Below are positions 1 to 11,735 of a stretch of 64,000 nucleotides of DNA, piece after piece; the stretch's first letter is position 1; every line of letters starts with the position of its first letter. The notes beneath the pieces are model-generated. The model ran no database searches, had not been told where the DNA came from, and saw nothing but the letters and a program-made list of their open reading frames with translations. This DNA comes from Microbacterium sp. H1-D42 (GTDB lineage Bacteria; Actinomycetota; Actinomycetes; Actinomycetales; Microbacteriaceae). A program made the position numbers and the translations under genes. Where the stretch lies: positions 2,046,001 through 2,110,000 of the forward strand of contig NZ_CP093342.1 in NCBI RefSeq assembly GCF_022637555.1, given 5' to 3'.

Positions 1-311
1 AGGCTGATGGCGAGTGCCAGCGAGAGCACGACGCTCAGCGGCACGTACAGCACTGTGAACACAAGCGTGTTGCGCAGTGCAGGAAGGAAGTTGGGGTCTT
101 CGAAGAGGCGGAGGTAGTTCGTCCCGCCGTTGAAGGTGCGCTCACCGAACGTCGGCCAGTCGAAGAAGCTCATCACGATGGACAAGACGACCGGCACGAT
201 CGTGAAGAGGGCGAGGCCCACCAGGGCTGGGCTTGCGAAACCCAGCGCCTGGCGCGCCTCGACCTTGGCGAGCGACCCCGAGCGGCGCTTTGGCGCGTTC
301 GTGATGGTCAT
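1..311 (-). CDS. Sugar ABC transporter permease, MalF type (N-terminal part, cut by window edge)
   Basis: Only the first ~103 codons are present; the rest lies before base 1. From ATG 311 the protein starts MTITNAPKRRSGSLAKVEAR, then has a strongly hydrophobic segment (about residues 26-45) and a second one beginning near residue 82. In between lies the motif SFFDWPTFGERTFNGGTNYLRLFEDP, split here by description: an FDW/FxGxxNYxxLFxDPxF region typical of the first permease of CUT1 carbohydrate importers. It lies 31 bp downstream of the binding-protein gene on the same strand, so the two form one operon with the second permease presumably beyond the window. Membrane location is inferred from the hydrophobic segments. 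The substrate cannot be read from this fragment; the neighbouring fucosidase and ROK regulator suggest a fucosylated glycan. Confidence 0.85.
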   Translation of the reverse strand, partial: MTITNAPKRRSGSLAKVEARQALGFASPALVGLALFTIVPVVLSIVMSFFDWPTFGERTFNGGTNYLRLFEDPNFLPALRNTLVFTVLYVPLSVVLSLALAIS

Positions 312-342
312 CTCTCACTGTTCCTGTGTGGAAAGGGGTGTG

Positions 343-1599
343 TCAGTTGCCGAACTGCTGCTGAGCGGACTCGAGCACAGCGGTCATCGACTCCTGGCTG
401 TTGTAGACGCTCACCAGCGAAGGCTGGATGAACGTGCCGACCTTGGCCCAGTTGTCGGACACGTACTGACCCTGGACGTTGGCGAAGGCTGCCTCGAAGG
501 TGGCCTTGACCTGCTCGCGGTACGCCTCGTCGATCGACTCGAAGTACAGCGGCTGGCTCTCGGCGCGTGCGGGGTAGCTGCGGCCGGAGGACGCGATGTA
601 GTCCTGCGAGTCCTTGCTGAGCAGCGAGCCGAGCACCTTCAGTGCGTCTTCCTTGTTCTCGCAGCTCTCGGCGATGCCGTAGCCCGAGCCCAGGATCAGG
701 CTGAGGTCGCCGTTCTCACCGGTCGGCAGCGGTGCCATGCCTGCCTTGAAGCCGGCCTCGTTGTCGAGGTACCCGACTGCGTTCCAGGTGCCGTCGACGG
801 CCATGGCCGCGTTCTCGCTGGTGAACTGGTTCTCGCCCCAACCACCGTCAGACGCGGATGCGACGGGCGCAGCCACCTTCTGCTCGGTGACGAGTCCGGC
901 GTACCACTCGGCCGCGTCGGCGAAGGCCGGGTCGGTCAGCTGAAGCGTGCCGTCCTGCGAAACCGGCTGCACGCCGCTCTTCGCGATCGGGAGCGCCTGC
1001 CACTGGAAGTCGCCCATGCCGATGCCGAAGCCGTACTTGCCACCCGTGGTGGCCTTCTTGGCAGCTGCCTCGAAGTCGTCGAAGGTCCAGTCGATCGCAG
1101 GCAGGTCGGCACCGGCGGCGGTGAGCTGATCCTCGTTGTAATACGTCAGCATCGTCGACACGTCGAACGGCACACCGTACATGTCGCCCTTGTTGGAGAG
1201 GATCTCCAGGCTGCCCTCGGCGAAGTCCGACGAAGCCAGCCCCGCCTTGGTGAGGTCCTCGTCCGTGAGCTTCACGAATCCAGAGGTGTAGCTGGCGAGC
1301 ATGCCGGAGTTCATCCCGGTCACGCAGGCCATGTTTCCGGAAGCCATGTTCGTGGTGAGCTTCGTGAAGAAGTCCCCCCACGGCGCGGTGCGGAGCTCGA
1401 CCTTGATGTCGGGGTTCTGCTCGCGAACCACGTCCATCTGCGCCTCCAGCGCGGCGGTGTCGTCCTCGCTGCCTGCCCACATGTCCACGACGATCGTGTC
1501 GCCGTCCGCCGACCCGCCACCACTGGCGCTGGTGCAGCCCGTCAGGGCAACCGCGACGCCGGCTACGGCGACGACTGCACCCACACGCATCTTCTTCAT
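343..1599 (-). CDS. Sugar ABC transporter substrate-binding lipoprotein
   Basis: This 418-residue protein begins with a lipoprotein signal: positive MKKMR, a hydrophobic stretch and lipobox LTGC with the lipidated Cys near residue 22. The body has the layout of family-1 extracellular solute-binding proteins, including the [14 protein letters not shown] segment near 166 and the [13 protein letters not shown] segment near 266 where these proteins often contact sugar. It should sit on the outer face of the membrane and deliver sugar to the permease encoded just downstream. The start is ATG 1599, with AGGAGA a few bases upstream. Regulation is probably by the divergent ROK protein through the palindrome between the two genes. 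The ligand is unknown; a fucose-containing oligosaccharide is an inference from the GH29 gene. Confidence 0.9.
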   Translation of the reverse strand: MKKMRVGAVVAVAGVAVALTGCTSASGGGSADGDTIVVDMWAGSEDDTAALEAQMDVVREQNPDIKVELRTAPWGDFFTKLTTNMASGNMACVTGMNSGMLASYTSGFVKLTDEDLTKAGLASSDFAEGSLEILSNKGDMYGVPFDVSTMLTYYNEDQLTAAGADLPAIDWTFDDFEAAAKKATTGGKYGFGIGMGDFQWQALPIAKSGVQPVSQDGTLQLTDPAFADAAEWYAGLVTEQKVAAPVASASDGGWGENQFTSENAAMAVDGTWNAVGYLDNEAGFKAGMAPLPTGENGDLSLILGSGYGIAESCENKEDALKVLGSLLSKDSQDYIASSGRSYPARAESQPLYFESIDEAYREQVKATFEAAFANVQGQYVSDNWAKVGTFIQPSLVSVYNSQESMTAVLESAQQQFGN

Positions 1600-1655
1600 T
1601 GAATGTCTCCTTGCGGAAGTTTGAGTTGTTTTGACCGTCGAATCAACATAGTGTT

Positions 1656-1669
1656 GCTTCGTACGAAGC
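1656..1669. promoter_or_regulatory. 14-bp perfect palindrome, candidate ROK operator
   Basis: GCTTCGTACGAAGC reads identically on both strands. It lies in the 183-bp divergent region between the sugar-binding protein gene and the ROK gene. On the minus strand it falls just upstream of a plausible -10 box (TATGTT, positions 1645-1650), so a bound repressor would block the ABC operon. ROK regulators commonly bind such palindromes and release them on binding sugar; assignment to this ROK protein is inference. Confidence 0.55.
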
Positions 1670-1782
1670 TACGCTGTCATAGTTCGGGTTGACTCGCAAC
1701 CTGAACATCCGATCTTTCGATCGACGATGAAAGGGGCGTTCGCCGATAGCCTGGCGAGCACCGACTCCGAGAAAGCGAACCA

Positions 1783-2937
1783 ATGACACCAACATCCGAT
1801 CGCGCGTCGGAGGATGCCACGGTGCGACAGATCCTCGATCTCATCGCGCGCGGCGAGGCGCACTCGCGCAAGGAACTCGCCACCCACCTGGGGATCGCCC
1901 CGTCGACTGTCGGTCTGCGCGTGCAGACGCTCCTCGATGCCGGACTGCTGCAGGAGGCCGGTGACGGCGCGTCTCGCGGTGGCCGAAGGCCGCGCGTGCT
2001 GCGCGTCGCACCGGAGGGAGGGGTGATCCTGTCAGTCGACCTCGGCGGCGGCCACGCGCGTATCGGCCGGCACAGTCTGAGCGGTGAAGTGCAGCATGTG
2101 CGCACCATGGACGTCGACCTCACCGATGGGCCGGAGCGCACCCTCGAGGCGGTCGCGGACGTGCTGATCGAACTCGCGGGCGGGCAGAAGCTGCATGCGG
2201 TAGGTGTGGGGCTGCCCGGCCCCGTGGACGTCGCCACCGGATCCGTGGATCAGCCGTCGCGCATGCCTGGCTGGCCGGGATTCCAGGTCGGCAGGCACCT
2301 TCGGGAACGCCTTGAGGTCCCGGTCGCAGTCGACAACGACGCGAACCTCGCGGCCCTCGGCGAGCACCGCGCACAGTTCGGGTACACCGGGCACAGCATC
2401 ACGGTGAAGGCCGGCACCGCGGTCGGCAGCGGCATCATCGTCTCGGGCAGCGTGCATCGCGGGGCGACCTCGGCTGCCGGCGACATCACCCACACGCGCA
2501 TCGACGGCAGCGGCGATATCCCCTGCTCCTGCGGCAACACCGGCTGCCTCGAGACAGTGGCGAGCGGTGCGAGCCTCGTGCGCCAGATGCGGGAGCGCGG
2601 CCGCACGGACGTGGCCACGACGACGGACGTGCTGACCCTGGCACGCGACGCCGATCCGGTTGCGACGACGCTCGTGCGCACCGCCGGAACGCACCTCGGT
2701 CAGGCCCTGTCAGGGGTCGTGAACTTCTTCAACCCGCACGCCGTCTTCCTGACCGGCAGCATGAGTGCATCCGAGCCGTTCATCGCGGCTGTGCGCAGCC
2801 GCGTCTACGAAGCCTGCCACCCACTGGCGACGCAGACGCTCCGCATCGAAGCGGCCGTCACCGGGGCCGATGCGATCCTGTACGGGGCGGCGCGCCTCGC
2901 ACTGGACCACCTCGAGATCTCCGAGACGGCCGCCTGA
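1783..2937 (+). CDS. ROK-family transcriptional regulator
   Basis: The protein has 384 residues. Residues about 10-65 form a winged helix-turn-helix (RQILDLIARGEAHSRKELATHL, then IAPSTVGLRVQTLLDAGLLQE). The rest is a ROK sugar-kinase-like domain starting at ILSVDLGGGHARIG, with the acidic VDNDANLAALGEH motif and the zinc-binding CSCGNTGCLE motif that defines the family. The ATP-site glycines typical of real kinases are altered (DLGGGHARIG), which fits a regulator rather than a kinase. It is divergent from the sugar ABC operon and convergent with the fucosidase gene (4-bp gap). It probably represses the transporter, and possibly itself, until a sugar is bound. ATG 1783 gives the usual family length. 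Confidence 0.9.
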   Translation: MTPTSDRASEDATVRQILDLIARGEAHSRKELATHLGIAPSTVGLRVQTLLDAGLLQEAGDGASRGGRRPRVLRVAPEGGVILSVDLGGGHARIGRHSLSGEVQHVRTMDVDLTDGPERTLEAVADVLIELAGGQKLHAVGVGLPGPVDVATGSVDQPSRMPGWPGFQVGRHLRERLEVPVAVDNDANLAALGEHRAQFGYTGHSITVKAGTAVGSGIIVSGSVHRGATSAAGDITHTRIDGSGDIPCSCGNTGCLETVASGASLVRQMRERGRTDVATTTDVLTLARDADPVATTLVRTAGTHLGQALSGVVNFFNPHAVFLTGSMSASEPFIAAVRSRVYEACHPLATQTLRIEAAVTGADAILYGAARLALDHLEISETAA

Positions 2938-2941
2938 GGCG

Positions 2942-4207
2942 TCAGTCGTCCGTCAGCGTCAACTCGATCACCGGCACCAGCACATCAGGGCGACGCACCG
3001 GCAGGTGCACGGTCAGCGTGCCCTCCGCCTGGCCGGCGGGCGTCATGTGCGTGGCCTGCTGGTCCGGGTCGATCACCGAGGTCTTCAACCACGAGCCGTC
3101 ATTCAGCAGGCGGGCGAACGAGACCTTTCCGGCGAGTTCGGGCAGGTGCACGAAGCCGAGCGGCCAGCTGAACAGGTGCAGGTAGAGCTTGTTGCCGCGG
3201 CGCGTGTAGACGCCTTCGCGCGGCGGGGTGGACGACGCGTGGCCCGCGCCGACGATGGCGGGCCGATGCAGTCGCATCCACTCCCCGATCTCGCTCAACG
3301 TGCGCGCGTCTCGCGGGGCGACCGCGCCGCGCCCGTCCGGCCCGATGTTCAGCAGCATGTTGCCGTCCATCGACACCGAGTCGGCGAGCATCTGCACGAG
3401 CAGCGTCGACGACTTCTGCTCCATGTTGTCGCGGTGGTAGCCCCATGAGCCGTTCAGCGTCTGGCAGGCCTCCCACACCTGCGGCTCGCCATCGGCCATC
3501 AGCGGCGACGTCGGCTGGTACTGCTCCGGCGTGACGAAGTCGGCTGGGATGCCGAGACGGTCGTTCACGAGCATGTTCGGCTGCAGCTCGCGGCACATCG
3601 CCAGCAGCTCCTCCGAGCCCCAGTCCCCCGGCCCCTTGCCGTCCCAGCCGTCCTTGTGCTCGGGGTAGTTGAAGTCGAAGAACAGGTAGTCGATCTCGCC
3701 GTAGTTGGTCAGCAGCTCGCGCACCTGCCCGTGCAGGTACGCCCGGTAGCGGTCCATGTCGCGGCCCTCGTTGAGTGCGGCGGCGTTCTCGTCATCGCGG
3801 CGCGGGTGCACCCAGTCGATGGTGAAGTCGGGATGACGCCAGTCGATCAGCGAATGGTAGAGCCCGACCTTCAGCCCCTCGGCGCGCAGCGCGTCGACGT
3901 ATTCGCGCACCAGGTCGCGGTCGCACGCCGTGACCGAGGTGAAGTCCGTGAGCTTCGTGTCGAACAGGCAGAACCCGTCATGGTGCTTGGTCGTGAGCAC
4001 GACGTAGCCCATTCCTGACGCCTTCGCCGTGCGCGCGATCTCAGCGGCGTCGAACAGGTCGGGATCGAAGTTCTCGAAATAGGGGCGGTACTGCTCATCG
4101 GTGAGGCGCTCGTAGTTCTGCACCCACTCGTGGCGGGCGGCCACGCTGTAGATGCCGAAATGCACGAACATGCCGAAACGGGCGTCATCGAACCATTGCT
4201 GTCGCAT
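2942..4207 (-). CDS. Alpha-L-fucosidase, GH29 family
   Basis: This 421-residue protein has the GH29 start signature: WFDDARFGMFVHFGIYSV, then GMGYVVLTTKHHDGFCLFDT and the downstream RAEGLKVGLYHSLIDW. The expected catalytic nucleophile Asp is in YLFFDFNYPE, near residue 178. The C-terminal part (about 345-421) looks like the small beta-sandwich seen in the family. No signal peptide is visible, so it probably acts in the cytoplasm on fucosides imported by the neighbouring ABC system. A GGAGG motif sits unusually close to the ATG; no better start is seen. The reaction, release of alpha-linked L-fucose, is known for the family; the natural substrate here is not known. Confidence 0.88.
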   Translation of the reverse strand: MRQQWFDDARFGMFVHFGIYSVAARHEWVQNYERLTDEQYRPYFENFDPDLFDAAEIARTAKASGMGYVVLTTKHHDGFCLFDTKLTDFTSVTACDRDLVREYVDALRAEGLKVGLYHSLIDWRHPDFTIDWVHPRRDDENAAALNEGRDMDRYRAYLHGQVRELLTNYGEIDYLFFDFNYPEHKDGWDGKGPGDWGSEELLAMCRELQPNMLVNDRLGIPADFVTPEQYQPTSPLMADGEPQVWEACQTLNGSWGYHRDNMEQKSSTLLVQMLADSVSMDGNMLLNIGPDGRGAVAPRDARTLSEIGEWMRLHRPAIVGAGHASSTPPREGVYTRRGNKLYLHLFSWPLGFVHLPELAGKVSFARLLNDGSWLKTSVIDPDQQATHMTPAGQAEGTLTVHLPVRRPDVLVPVIELTLTDD

Positions 4208-4255
4208 GCCTCCAGTCTGGCATAGACATCGGATGTCTGCGCCTGTGGAAACGAA

Positions 4256-4285
4256 GAACGGGCGCCCCGAATGGGACGCCCGTTC
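4256..4285 (-). terminator. Terminator after ilvC
   Basis: A 9-bp stem (GAACGGGCG / CGCCCGTTC) lies 14 bp after the ilvC stop on the minus strand, followed there by TTCGTTT. It separates ilvC from the upstream region of the fucosidase gene. Confidence 0.75.
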
Positions 4286-4298
4286 TCAGAACATCAGG

Positions 4299-5878
<1,580 letters not shown>

Positions 5879-5881
5879 GGC

Positions 5882-7684
5882 TCAGATCTCCTCGTCGAAT
5901 GCGGGGGCGTGCTCACGCGCGTACTGGACGTAGCTGTTGCTGACGCCCTGAGGCACCATCGGCCACACCATGGCGTCCGCACTCACGACGAAGTCGATCA
6001 CGACGGGGCGGTCGTTGGTCTCCAGAGCGGTCTGGATCGCAGCATCCACGTCCTCCTCCTTCTCGACGCGCAGACCGAGGCAGCCGTACGCCTCGGCGAG
6101 CTTGACGAAGTCGGGGATGCGCACCGTGCCGTGCCCGGTGTTCAGATCGGTGTTGGAGTGCCGGCCGTCGTAGAACAGCGTCTGCCACTGGCGCACCATG
6201 CCGAGGGACGAGTTGTTGATGATCGCGACCTTGATCGGGATGTTGTTGATGACGCAGGTGGCGAGCTCCTGGTTGGTCATCTGGAAGCATCCGTCACCGT
6301 CGATCGACCAGACCGTGCGCTCAGGCTCAGCGACCTTGGCGCCCATCGCGGCCGGAACCGAATAGCCCATCGTGCCGGCGCCACCCGAGTTCAGCCACGA
6401 GTTCGGACGCTCGTACTTGATGAACTGGGCCGCCCACATCTGGTGCTGGCCGACACCGGCCGCGTAGATCGCCTCTGGCCCCGTCAGCTCGCCGATCCGC
6501 TGGATCACGTACTGCGGCGACATCAGACCGTCCTCGGGCTGCGAGTAGCCGAGCGGGAACTCGGACTTCAGCCCGTCCAGGTACGACCACCACTCCTCGG
6601 TGTCGGGCTTGCGTCCTGCGATCGTGCCGCGGAATGCCGTGTCGAGGTCGACCAGCACATCGCGCACGTCCCCCACGATCGGCACATCAGCGGTGCGGAT
6701 CTTCGAGATCTCGGCGGGATCGATGTCGACGTGCACGACCTTCGCACCGGGCGCGAACAGCTCGGCCTTGCCGGTCACCCTGTCATCGAAGCGGGCTCCG
6801 AGCGAGACGATCAGATCCGATTCCTGCAGCGCGAGAACGGCGGGCACGGTGCCGTGCATGCCCGGCATGCCCAGGTGCTGCGGGTGCGAGTCGGGGAACG
6901 CGCCTCTGGCCATCAGCGTCGTGACGACAGGCGCGCCGGTGGACTCGGCGAGCGTCAGCAGCTCGGCCGCAGCGTGACCGCGGATGACACCGCCACCCAC
7001 GTACAGCACCGGCTTCTTGGCCTCGGCGAGCAGCGCGGCCGCGGCCTGGATCTGCTTGCCGTGGGCCTTGGTGACCGGACGGTATCCGGGAAGATCGACC
7101 TTCGGCGGCCAGATGAACGGCGCGACGGCCTGCTGGGCATCCTTCGTGATGTCCACGAGCACAGGGCCCGGACGGCCCGTCGAGGCGATCTCGAAGGCGG
7201 CCGCCAGCGCACTGGGGATGTCCTCGGCGCGCCGCACCAGGAAGGAGTGCTTGGTGACCGGCATGGTGATGCCGACGATGTCGGCCTCCTGGAAGGCATC
7301 CGTCCCCATCAGGGTGGAGAACACCTGACCGGTGATCGCGACCATCGGCACCGAGTCCATGTAGGCATCGGCGATCGCGGTGACCAGGTTGGTGGCGCCG
7401 GGACCAGACGTCGCGATGCAGACGCCGACCCGGCCGGTCGCCGACGCGTAGCCCTCGGCTGCGTGTCCGGCGCCCTGCTCGTGGCGCACCAGCACGTGGC
7501 GCAGACCAGAGGCATCCATCAGCGGGTCGTAGACCGGCATGATGGCGCCACCGGGAATGCCGAACACGTCGGTGACGCCGAGGTTCTCGAGCGAGCGGAC
7601 GACGGCCTCTGCTCCCGAGATCTCGGGCGCTGACGCAGCGCGTGCTGGTGGCCGTGGCACGGCCGAAGCGGAATCAGGAGTCAT
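5882..7684 (-). CDS. ilvB: Acetolactate synthase large (catalytic) subunit
   Basis: This 600-residue thiamine-diphosphate enzyme joins two pyruvates, or pyruvate and 2-oxobutyrate. Visible motifs are the catalytic Glu in [17 protein letters not shown] (N-terminal domain), the FAD-type middle domain, and the ThDP/Mg motif GDG...NN in the C-terminal third ([17 protein letters not shown] then [10 protein letters not shown]). I place the start at ATG 7684 because AGAGGAAC lies at the right distance before it; a longer in-frame reading to 7732 adds an unlikely 16 residues. It lies 48 bp downstream of ilvD on the same strand. No clear attenuator or leader peptide is visible in that gap. Confidence 0.97.
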   Translation of the reverse strand: MTPDSASAVPRPPARAASAPEISGAEAVVRSLENLGVTDVFGIPGGAIMPVYDPLMDASGLRHVLVRHEQGAGHAAEGYASATGRVGVCIATSGPGATNLVTAIADAYMDSVPMVAITGQVFSTLMGTDAFQEADIVGITMPVTKHSFLVRRAEDIPSALAAAFEIASTGRPGPVLVDITKDAQQAVAPFIWPPKVDLPGYRPVTKAHGKQIQAAAALLAEAKKPVLYVGGGVIRGHAAAELLTLAESTGAPVVTTLMARGAFPDSHPQHLGMPGMHGTVPAVLALQESDLIVSLGARFDDRVTGKAELFAPGAKVVHVDIDPAEISKIRTADVPIVGDVRDVLVDLDTAFRGTIAGRKPDTEEWWSYLDGLKSEFPLGYSQPEDGLMSPQYVIQRIGELTGPEAIYAAGVGQHQMWAAQFIKYERPNSWLNSGGAGTMGYSVPAAMGAKVAEPERTVWSIDGDGCFQMTNQELATCVINNIPIKVAIINNSSLGMVRQWQTLFYDGRHSNTDLNTGHGTVRIPDFVKLAEAYGCLGLRVEKEEDVDAAIQTALETNDRPVVIDFVVSADAMVWPMVPQGVSNSYVQYAREHAPAFDEEI

Positions 7685-7732
7685 TTGCTGTTCCTCTGGT
7701 GTCTGTCGAGTCGAATATCCGCGAACCCGCAC

Positions 7733-9466
7733 TCAACCGGTGGTCGCACCCTCCGCAGCGGAGCGCACGAGTCGGGAGTACTTGGCGAGGACGCCACGGG
7801 TATAGCGCGGAGGAAGGGGCTCCCAGCCAGAGCGGCGGGAGCTCAGCTCTGCTTCCTCGACGAGTAGCTCAAGGGAGCGAGCCGCGATATCGACCCGTAT
7901 CAGATCACCATCGCGCACGAAGGCGATGGGACCAGCGTCCACCGCTTCGGGTGCTATGTGGCCGATGCACAGGCCGGTTGTGCCGCCTGAGAATCGTCCG
8001 TCCGTCAAGAGTAGTACATCTTTTCCGAGCCCAGCGCCCTTGATGGCCGCGGTGATCGCGAGCATCTCGCGCATGCCGGGTCCGCCCTTGGGTCCTTCGT
8101 AGCGGATGACCACGACGTCGCCGGCATTCACCTCGCCGGCGGCCAGGGCATCCATCGCGGCGCGCTCGCGCTCGAAGACGCGGGCAGGTCCCTCGAAGAC
8201 GTCGGCGTCGAAACCGGCTGACTTCACGACGGCGCCCTCCGGCGCCAGCGAGCCGTGCAGGATCGAGATGCCACCCGACGCGTGGATCGCGTTGTCGAAG
8301 GTGTGGATCACGTCGCCGTCGACCGGAGCCGGGTCGAGGTCGCGCAGGTTCTCGGCGAGGGTCTTGCCGGTCACGGTGAGCGCGTCACCGTGCAGCAGTC
8401 CCTCGTCGAGCATCGCCTTCATGACGACGGGGATGCCGCCGTGACGGTCGACGTCGTTCATGACGTACTGCCCGAAGGGCTTCATGTCCGCGATGTGCGG
8501 CGTCTTGCTGCCGACCCGGTCGAAGTCGTGCAGCGTCAGGTCGACCTGCGCCTCGCGCGCGATCGCCAGCAGATGCAGCACGACGTTCGTGGAGCCGCCG
8601 AGTGCCATCGCCAGCGCGATCGCGTTCTCGAACGCCTCCTTGGTCAGGATGTCGCCGGTCGTGATGCCCTGTCGAAGCAGGTTGACCACGGCCTCACCCG
8701 AGCGGTGCGCGAAGTAGTCGCGGCGGCGGTCGGCCGAGGGCGGAGCGGCGGAGCCGGGCAGGCTGAGTCCGAGCGCCTCGGCGACGGATGCCATCGTGTT
8801 GGCGGTGTACATGCCGCCGCAGGCGCCCTCGCCGGGGGCGAACGCGCACTCGATGCGCTTGAGGTCCTCCTCGGTCATGAGGCCGGCGCGACACGCGCCG
8901 ACGCCCTCGAAGGAGTCGATGATGGTGATCTCCTTCTCGGTGCCGTCCGAGAGCTTCACCCAGCCCGGGGCGATCGAGCCGGCGTAGAGGAAGACGCTCG
9001 AGAGGTTCAGGCGGGCGCTGGCCATCAGCATGCCGGGGATCGACTTGTCGCAGCCGGCCAGCAGCACGCTGCCGTCCAGGCGCTCTGCCATCATGACCGT
9101 CTCGACGGAGTCGGCGATGACCTCGCGCGAGACGAGCGAGAAGTGCATGCCCTCGTGGCCCATCGAGATGCCGTCCGAGACCGAGATGGTGCCGAACTGC
9201 AGCGGGTAGCCGCCACCGGAGTGCACGCCCTCCTTGGCGCCCTGCGCGAGCCGGTCCAGGCTCAGGTTGCAAGGGGTGATCTCGTTCCAGCTCGACGCGA
9301 TGCCGATCTGCGGCTTGTCCCAGTCGGCGTCGCCCATGCCGACGGCACGGAGCATGCCTCGGGAGGTGGTCGCCTCGATGCCGTCTGTGACGACGCGGCT
9401 GCGCGGCTTGATGTCGATGTCTGCGGAGGCGCCGGGCGCGCCGGAGTGAGCTTCAGGGGTGGACAT
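7733..9466 (-). CDS. ilvD: Dihydroxy-acid dehydratase
   Basis: The 577-residue iron-sulfur enzyme removes water from dihydroxy acids to give the 2-oxo acids of the branched-chain pathway. Cluster-ligand cysteines are seen in [25 protein letters not shown] and [13 protein letters not shown], and the catalytic Ser region is [19 protein letters not shown] near the C-terminus. It heads the ilvD-ilvB-ilvN-ilvC run. ATG 9466 is preceded, with a 6-nt gap, by a TAGACT -10 box, so the mRNA is probably leaderless; there is no Shine-Dalgarno sequence. The -10 box begins inside the last codon of the upstream otsB gene. Confidence 0.97.
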   Translation of the reverse strand: MSTPEAHSGAPGASADIDIKPRSRVVTDGIEATTSRGMLRAVGMGDADWDKPQIGIASSWNEITPCNLSLDRLAQGAKEGVHSGGGYPLQFGTISVSDGISMGHEGMHFSLVSREVIADSVETVMMAERLDGSVLLAGCDKSIPGMLMASARLNLSSVFLYAGSIAPGWVKLSDGTEKEITIIDSFEGVGACRAGLMTEEDLKRIECAFAPGEGACGGMYTANTMASVAEALGLSLPGSAAPPSADRRRDYFAHRSGEAVVNLLRQGITTGDILTKEAFENAIALAMALGGSTNVVLHLLAIAREAQVDLTLHDFDRVGSKTPHIADMKPFGQYVMNDVDRHGGIPVVMKAMLDEGLLHGDALTVTGKTLAENLRDLDPAPVDGDVIHTFDNAIHASGGISILHGSLAPEGAVVKSAGFDADVFEGPARVFERERAAMDALAAGEVNAGDVVVIRYEGPKGGPGMREMLAITAAIKGAGLGKDVLLLTDGRFSGGTTGLCIGHIAPEAVDAGPIAFVRDGDLIRVDIAARSLELLVEEAELSSRRSGWEPLPPRYTRGVLAKYSRLVRSAAEGATTG

Positions 9467-9472
9467 GAGGGC

Positions 9473-9478
9473 AGTCTA
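9473..9478 (-). promoter_or_regulatory. -10 box of ilvD (leaderless)
   Basis: TAGACT on the minus strand ends 6 nt before the ilvD ATG. Its first three bases are the TAG stop codon of otsB, which lies upstream on the same strand. A perfect 8-bp hairpin in the otsB tail (9482-9501) covers the region where the -35 element would lie. Confidence 0.65.
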
Positions 9479-10273
9479 TTCCCGAGCGGCACTCCGCTCG
9501 GTCGCGATGACACCCAGAACTTCGGCGATCTGCTGTGGGGTGTCCACACGAAGGGCGGCGGAGGTCTCCCCCGCGCCGACGCGAACGCCGAGGTCGCCTG
9601 GGCCGAGCACGCGCAGCGCGTCCTCGTCGGTGACGTCGTCGCCCGCGAACAGCACGCCGGTCGCCCCGGTGTGCGCCCGCAGCCGGCCGATGGCCGAGTC
9701 CTTGCCCTCGTCGCGCGAGGAGAACTCCAGGATGCGGTCCCCGGTGCGGCGCCGCCAGTGCCTGGCGCGCCGCGCGAAGACCTCGTCGACACGAGAGAAC
9801 GCCGCGCGCTCCACTTCCGGGTCGGCGGGCCGGCCGTGGATGCCGACGCCGAATGTCTTCTTCTCGAGTTCAACGCCGGGGTACTCGGCCATCAGCGGCG
9901 CCAGTTCTGCGAGCAGCTCGTCGCGCAGCGCGCGTTCGTCTGCGGTCGGCTCGATGTCCTGCTCGCCCTCCCCCGGATACCAGTACTGCGCGCCGTGGGA
10001 GCCGGCCAGCACGATCGGCGATTCGTCGGTGTGCTCGGCGATCTCGCGCAGATGCACGAGACTGCGGCCGGAGACGAACGCGACCGTGGTGTCGGGCAAT
10101 GCGGACAGGCGCGCGATGGCATCCGACACGGCGGGGATGGCGCGCGCGGCCATCGGCTCGGCGACGAGCTCGGATGCTGTGCCGTCGAAATCCAGCGCGA
10201 TGAGCAGCCGCTCCGTGCGCGCCAGCGCGAGCACGGCGTCGTCGGGCACTGCTGCGTTCCAGTTGCGGGTCAT
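9476..10273 (-). CDS. otsB: Trehalose-6-phosphate phosphatase
   Basis: This 265-residue HAD-superfamily phosphatase converts trehalose 6-phosphate to trehalose. The nucleophile motif LLIALDFDGTASEL is near residue 30, and the metal-binding motif GDDVTDEDAL near 215. The Lys-containing ...EKKTFGVGIHGR segment fits the substrate-cap region. ATG 10273 overlaps the otsA stop (ATGA), so otsA and otsB form a translationally coupled pair; a longer frame extending into otsA is rejected. Its stop codon overlaps the ilvD promoter. Trehalose here probably serves as a compatible solute and cell-envelope precursor, as in other actinobacteria (inference). Confidence 0.95.
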   Translation of the reverse strand: MTRNWNAAVPDDAVLALARTERLLIALDFDGTASELVAEPMAARAIPAVSDAIARLSALPDTTVAFVSGRSLVHLREIAEHTDESPIVLAGSHGAQYWYPGEGEQDIEPTADERALRDELLAELAPLMAEYPGVELEKKTFGVGIHGRPADPEVERAAFSRVDEVFARRARHWRRRTGDRILEFSSRDEGKDSAIGRLRAHTGATGVLFAGDDVTDEDALRVLGPGDLGVRVGAGETSAALRVDTPQQIAEVLGVIATERSAARE

Positions 10274-11688
10274 GGCTGCTCCGTTCGTCCGTGGTGGCGT
10301 CCAGCGTTCTCGAGCGCTGTCAGGAACGACTCCGACCACGCCGTCACGTCGTGCTCGAGCACGCGCTTGCGCAGGGAGCGCATGCGCTTGGACTGCTCGT
10401 GACGCGGCATCTCGATCGCCGTCATGATGGCGTCCTTCAGCCCCTCGATGTCGTGCGGGTTCACCCGCACCGCCTGGCGCAGCTCATCGGCTGCACCGGT
10501 GAACTCGCTCAGCACGAGCACCCCACGGTTGTCGGCGCGGGTGGCCACGTATTCCTTGGCGACGAGGTTCATGCCGTCGCGGAGCGCGGTGACGAGCATG
10601 ACGTCAGCCGCGAGGTACATCGCGACCATCTCTTCCCGGGGGAAGCCCTGATGCAGATAGCGGATCGCGGTGTGGCCGAGGGTGTCCCTGTCACCGTTGA
10701 TGCGTCCGATGGCGAGCTCGACCTCGTCGCGCAGCTGCATGTACGCGTTGACGCGCTCACGACTGGGACTGGCGACCTGGATGAACGCGACGTCCTCCAC
10801 CGAGATGCGGCCCTGATCGAGCAGCTCGCCGTACGCTTTGATCCGGTGCCGGATGCCCTTGGTGTAGTCAAGCCGATCCACGCCGAGCACGATGCGCTTG
10901 GGGTTGCCGAGCCCCTCACGAATCTCGAGGGCACGGGCCTGGATGTCGGGCCGGCGGGCGAGCTCCCGGTACGGGCCGGTGTCGATGGAGATCGGGAAAG
11001 CCCTCACCAGGGGTGTCCGACCGTCGGGAAGGGCGATGCTGGTCGCCTTCGTCTCATAGCCGAGACGACGCTTCGCGGCGGCGAGGAAGTTCGCGGCGTC
11101 CTGCGCGCGCTGGAAGCCGATCACGTCGGCGCCGAGCAGACCGCGCAGCACCTGATCCCGCCAGGGCATCTGCGCGTACAGGCCATGCGAGGGGAAGGGG
11201 ATGTGGTGGAAGTAGCCGATCGTGACATCCGGTCGCAGGTTGCGCACCATCTCGGGAACCAGTTGCAGCTGATAATCGTGCACCCAGACTGTGCCGCCCC
11301 TGCTGACGGCCGTCGCGGCAGCCTCCGCGAAGCGCAGGTTCACCGTGACGTACGCCTCCCACCACTCACGGTGGTACTGCGGGGGTGCGATCACGTCGTG
11401 GTAAAGCGGCCAGATGGTGTCATTGGCGAATCCCTCGTAGTAGTCCTGGACCTCCTGCTCGCTGAGCACCACGGGCAGCAGGCGTATGCCGTCGGCCTCG
11501 AACGGCGGGATGTCGAGGTCGGGCTGCCCCGCCCAGCCGACCCACGCGCCGTTGACGCTGCGCATCATGGGTTCGAGTGCGGCGACGAGGCCGCCGGGAG
11601 ACGTGCGCCAGATCTCCTCGCCCTCAGGTGTCACGATCCGGTCGACCGGAAGTCGATTGGCGACGATGACGAACTCTGCGGTGGCCAC
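10270..11688 (-). CDS. otsA: Alpha,alpha-trehalose-phosphate synthase (GT20)
   Basis: This 472-residue glycosyltransferase joins UDP- or GDP-glucose to glucose 6-phosphate. Typical motifs are [11 protein letters not shown] and the [12 protein letters not shown] loop at the N-terminus, [14 protein letters not shown] near 155, [10 protein letters not shown], the [16 protein letters not shown] donor-site segment near 270, and [13 protein letters not shown] with [11 protein letters not shown] near 370-390. The start is GTG 11688, with AGAGGAG correctly spaced upstream. It is the first gene of otsA-otsB. A TAGCCT sequence about 30 bp upstream could be its -10 box. Confidence 0.96.
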   Translation of the reverse strand: MATAEFVIVANRLPVDRIVTPEGEEIWRTSPGGLVAALEPMMRSVNGAWVGWAGQPDLDIPPFEADGIRLLPVVLSEQEVQDYYEGFANDTIWPLYHDVIAPPQYHREWWEAYVTVNLRFAEAAATAVSRGGTVWVHDYQLQLVPEMVRNLRPDVTIGYFHHIPFPSHGLYAQMPWRDQVLRGLLGADVIGFQRAQDAANFLAAAKRRLGYETKATSIALPDGRTPLVRAFPISIDTGPYRELARRPDIQARALEIREGLGNPKRIVLGVDRLDYTKGIRHRIKAYGELLDQGRISVEDVAFIQVASPSRERVNAYMQLRDEVELAIGRINGDRDTLGHTAIRYLHQGFPREEMVAMYLAADVMLVTALRDGMNLVAKEYVATRADNRGVLVLSEFTGAADELRQAVRVNPHDIEGLKDAIMTAIEMPRHEQSKRMRSLRKRVLEHDVTAWSESFLTALENAGRHHGRTEQP

Positions 11689-11735
11689 TGGGGACTCCTC
11701 TGATCGGTGCTCCCAGGCTACCGAGCACCGAGCGG

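Noticed and set aside
7685..7732. Possible ilvB attenuator or leader peptide
   Set aside because: The 48-bp gap holds no branched-chain-codon-rich leader ORF and no terminator stem.
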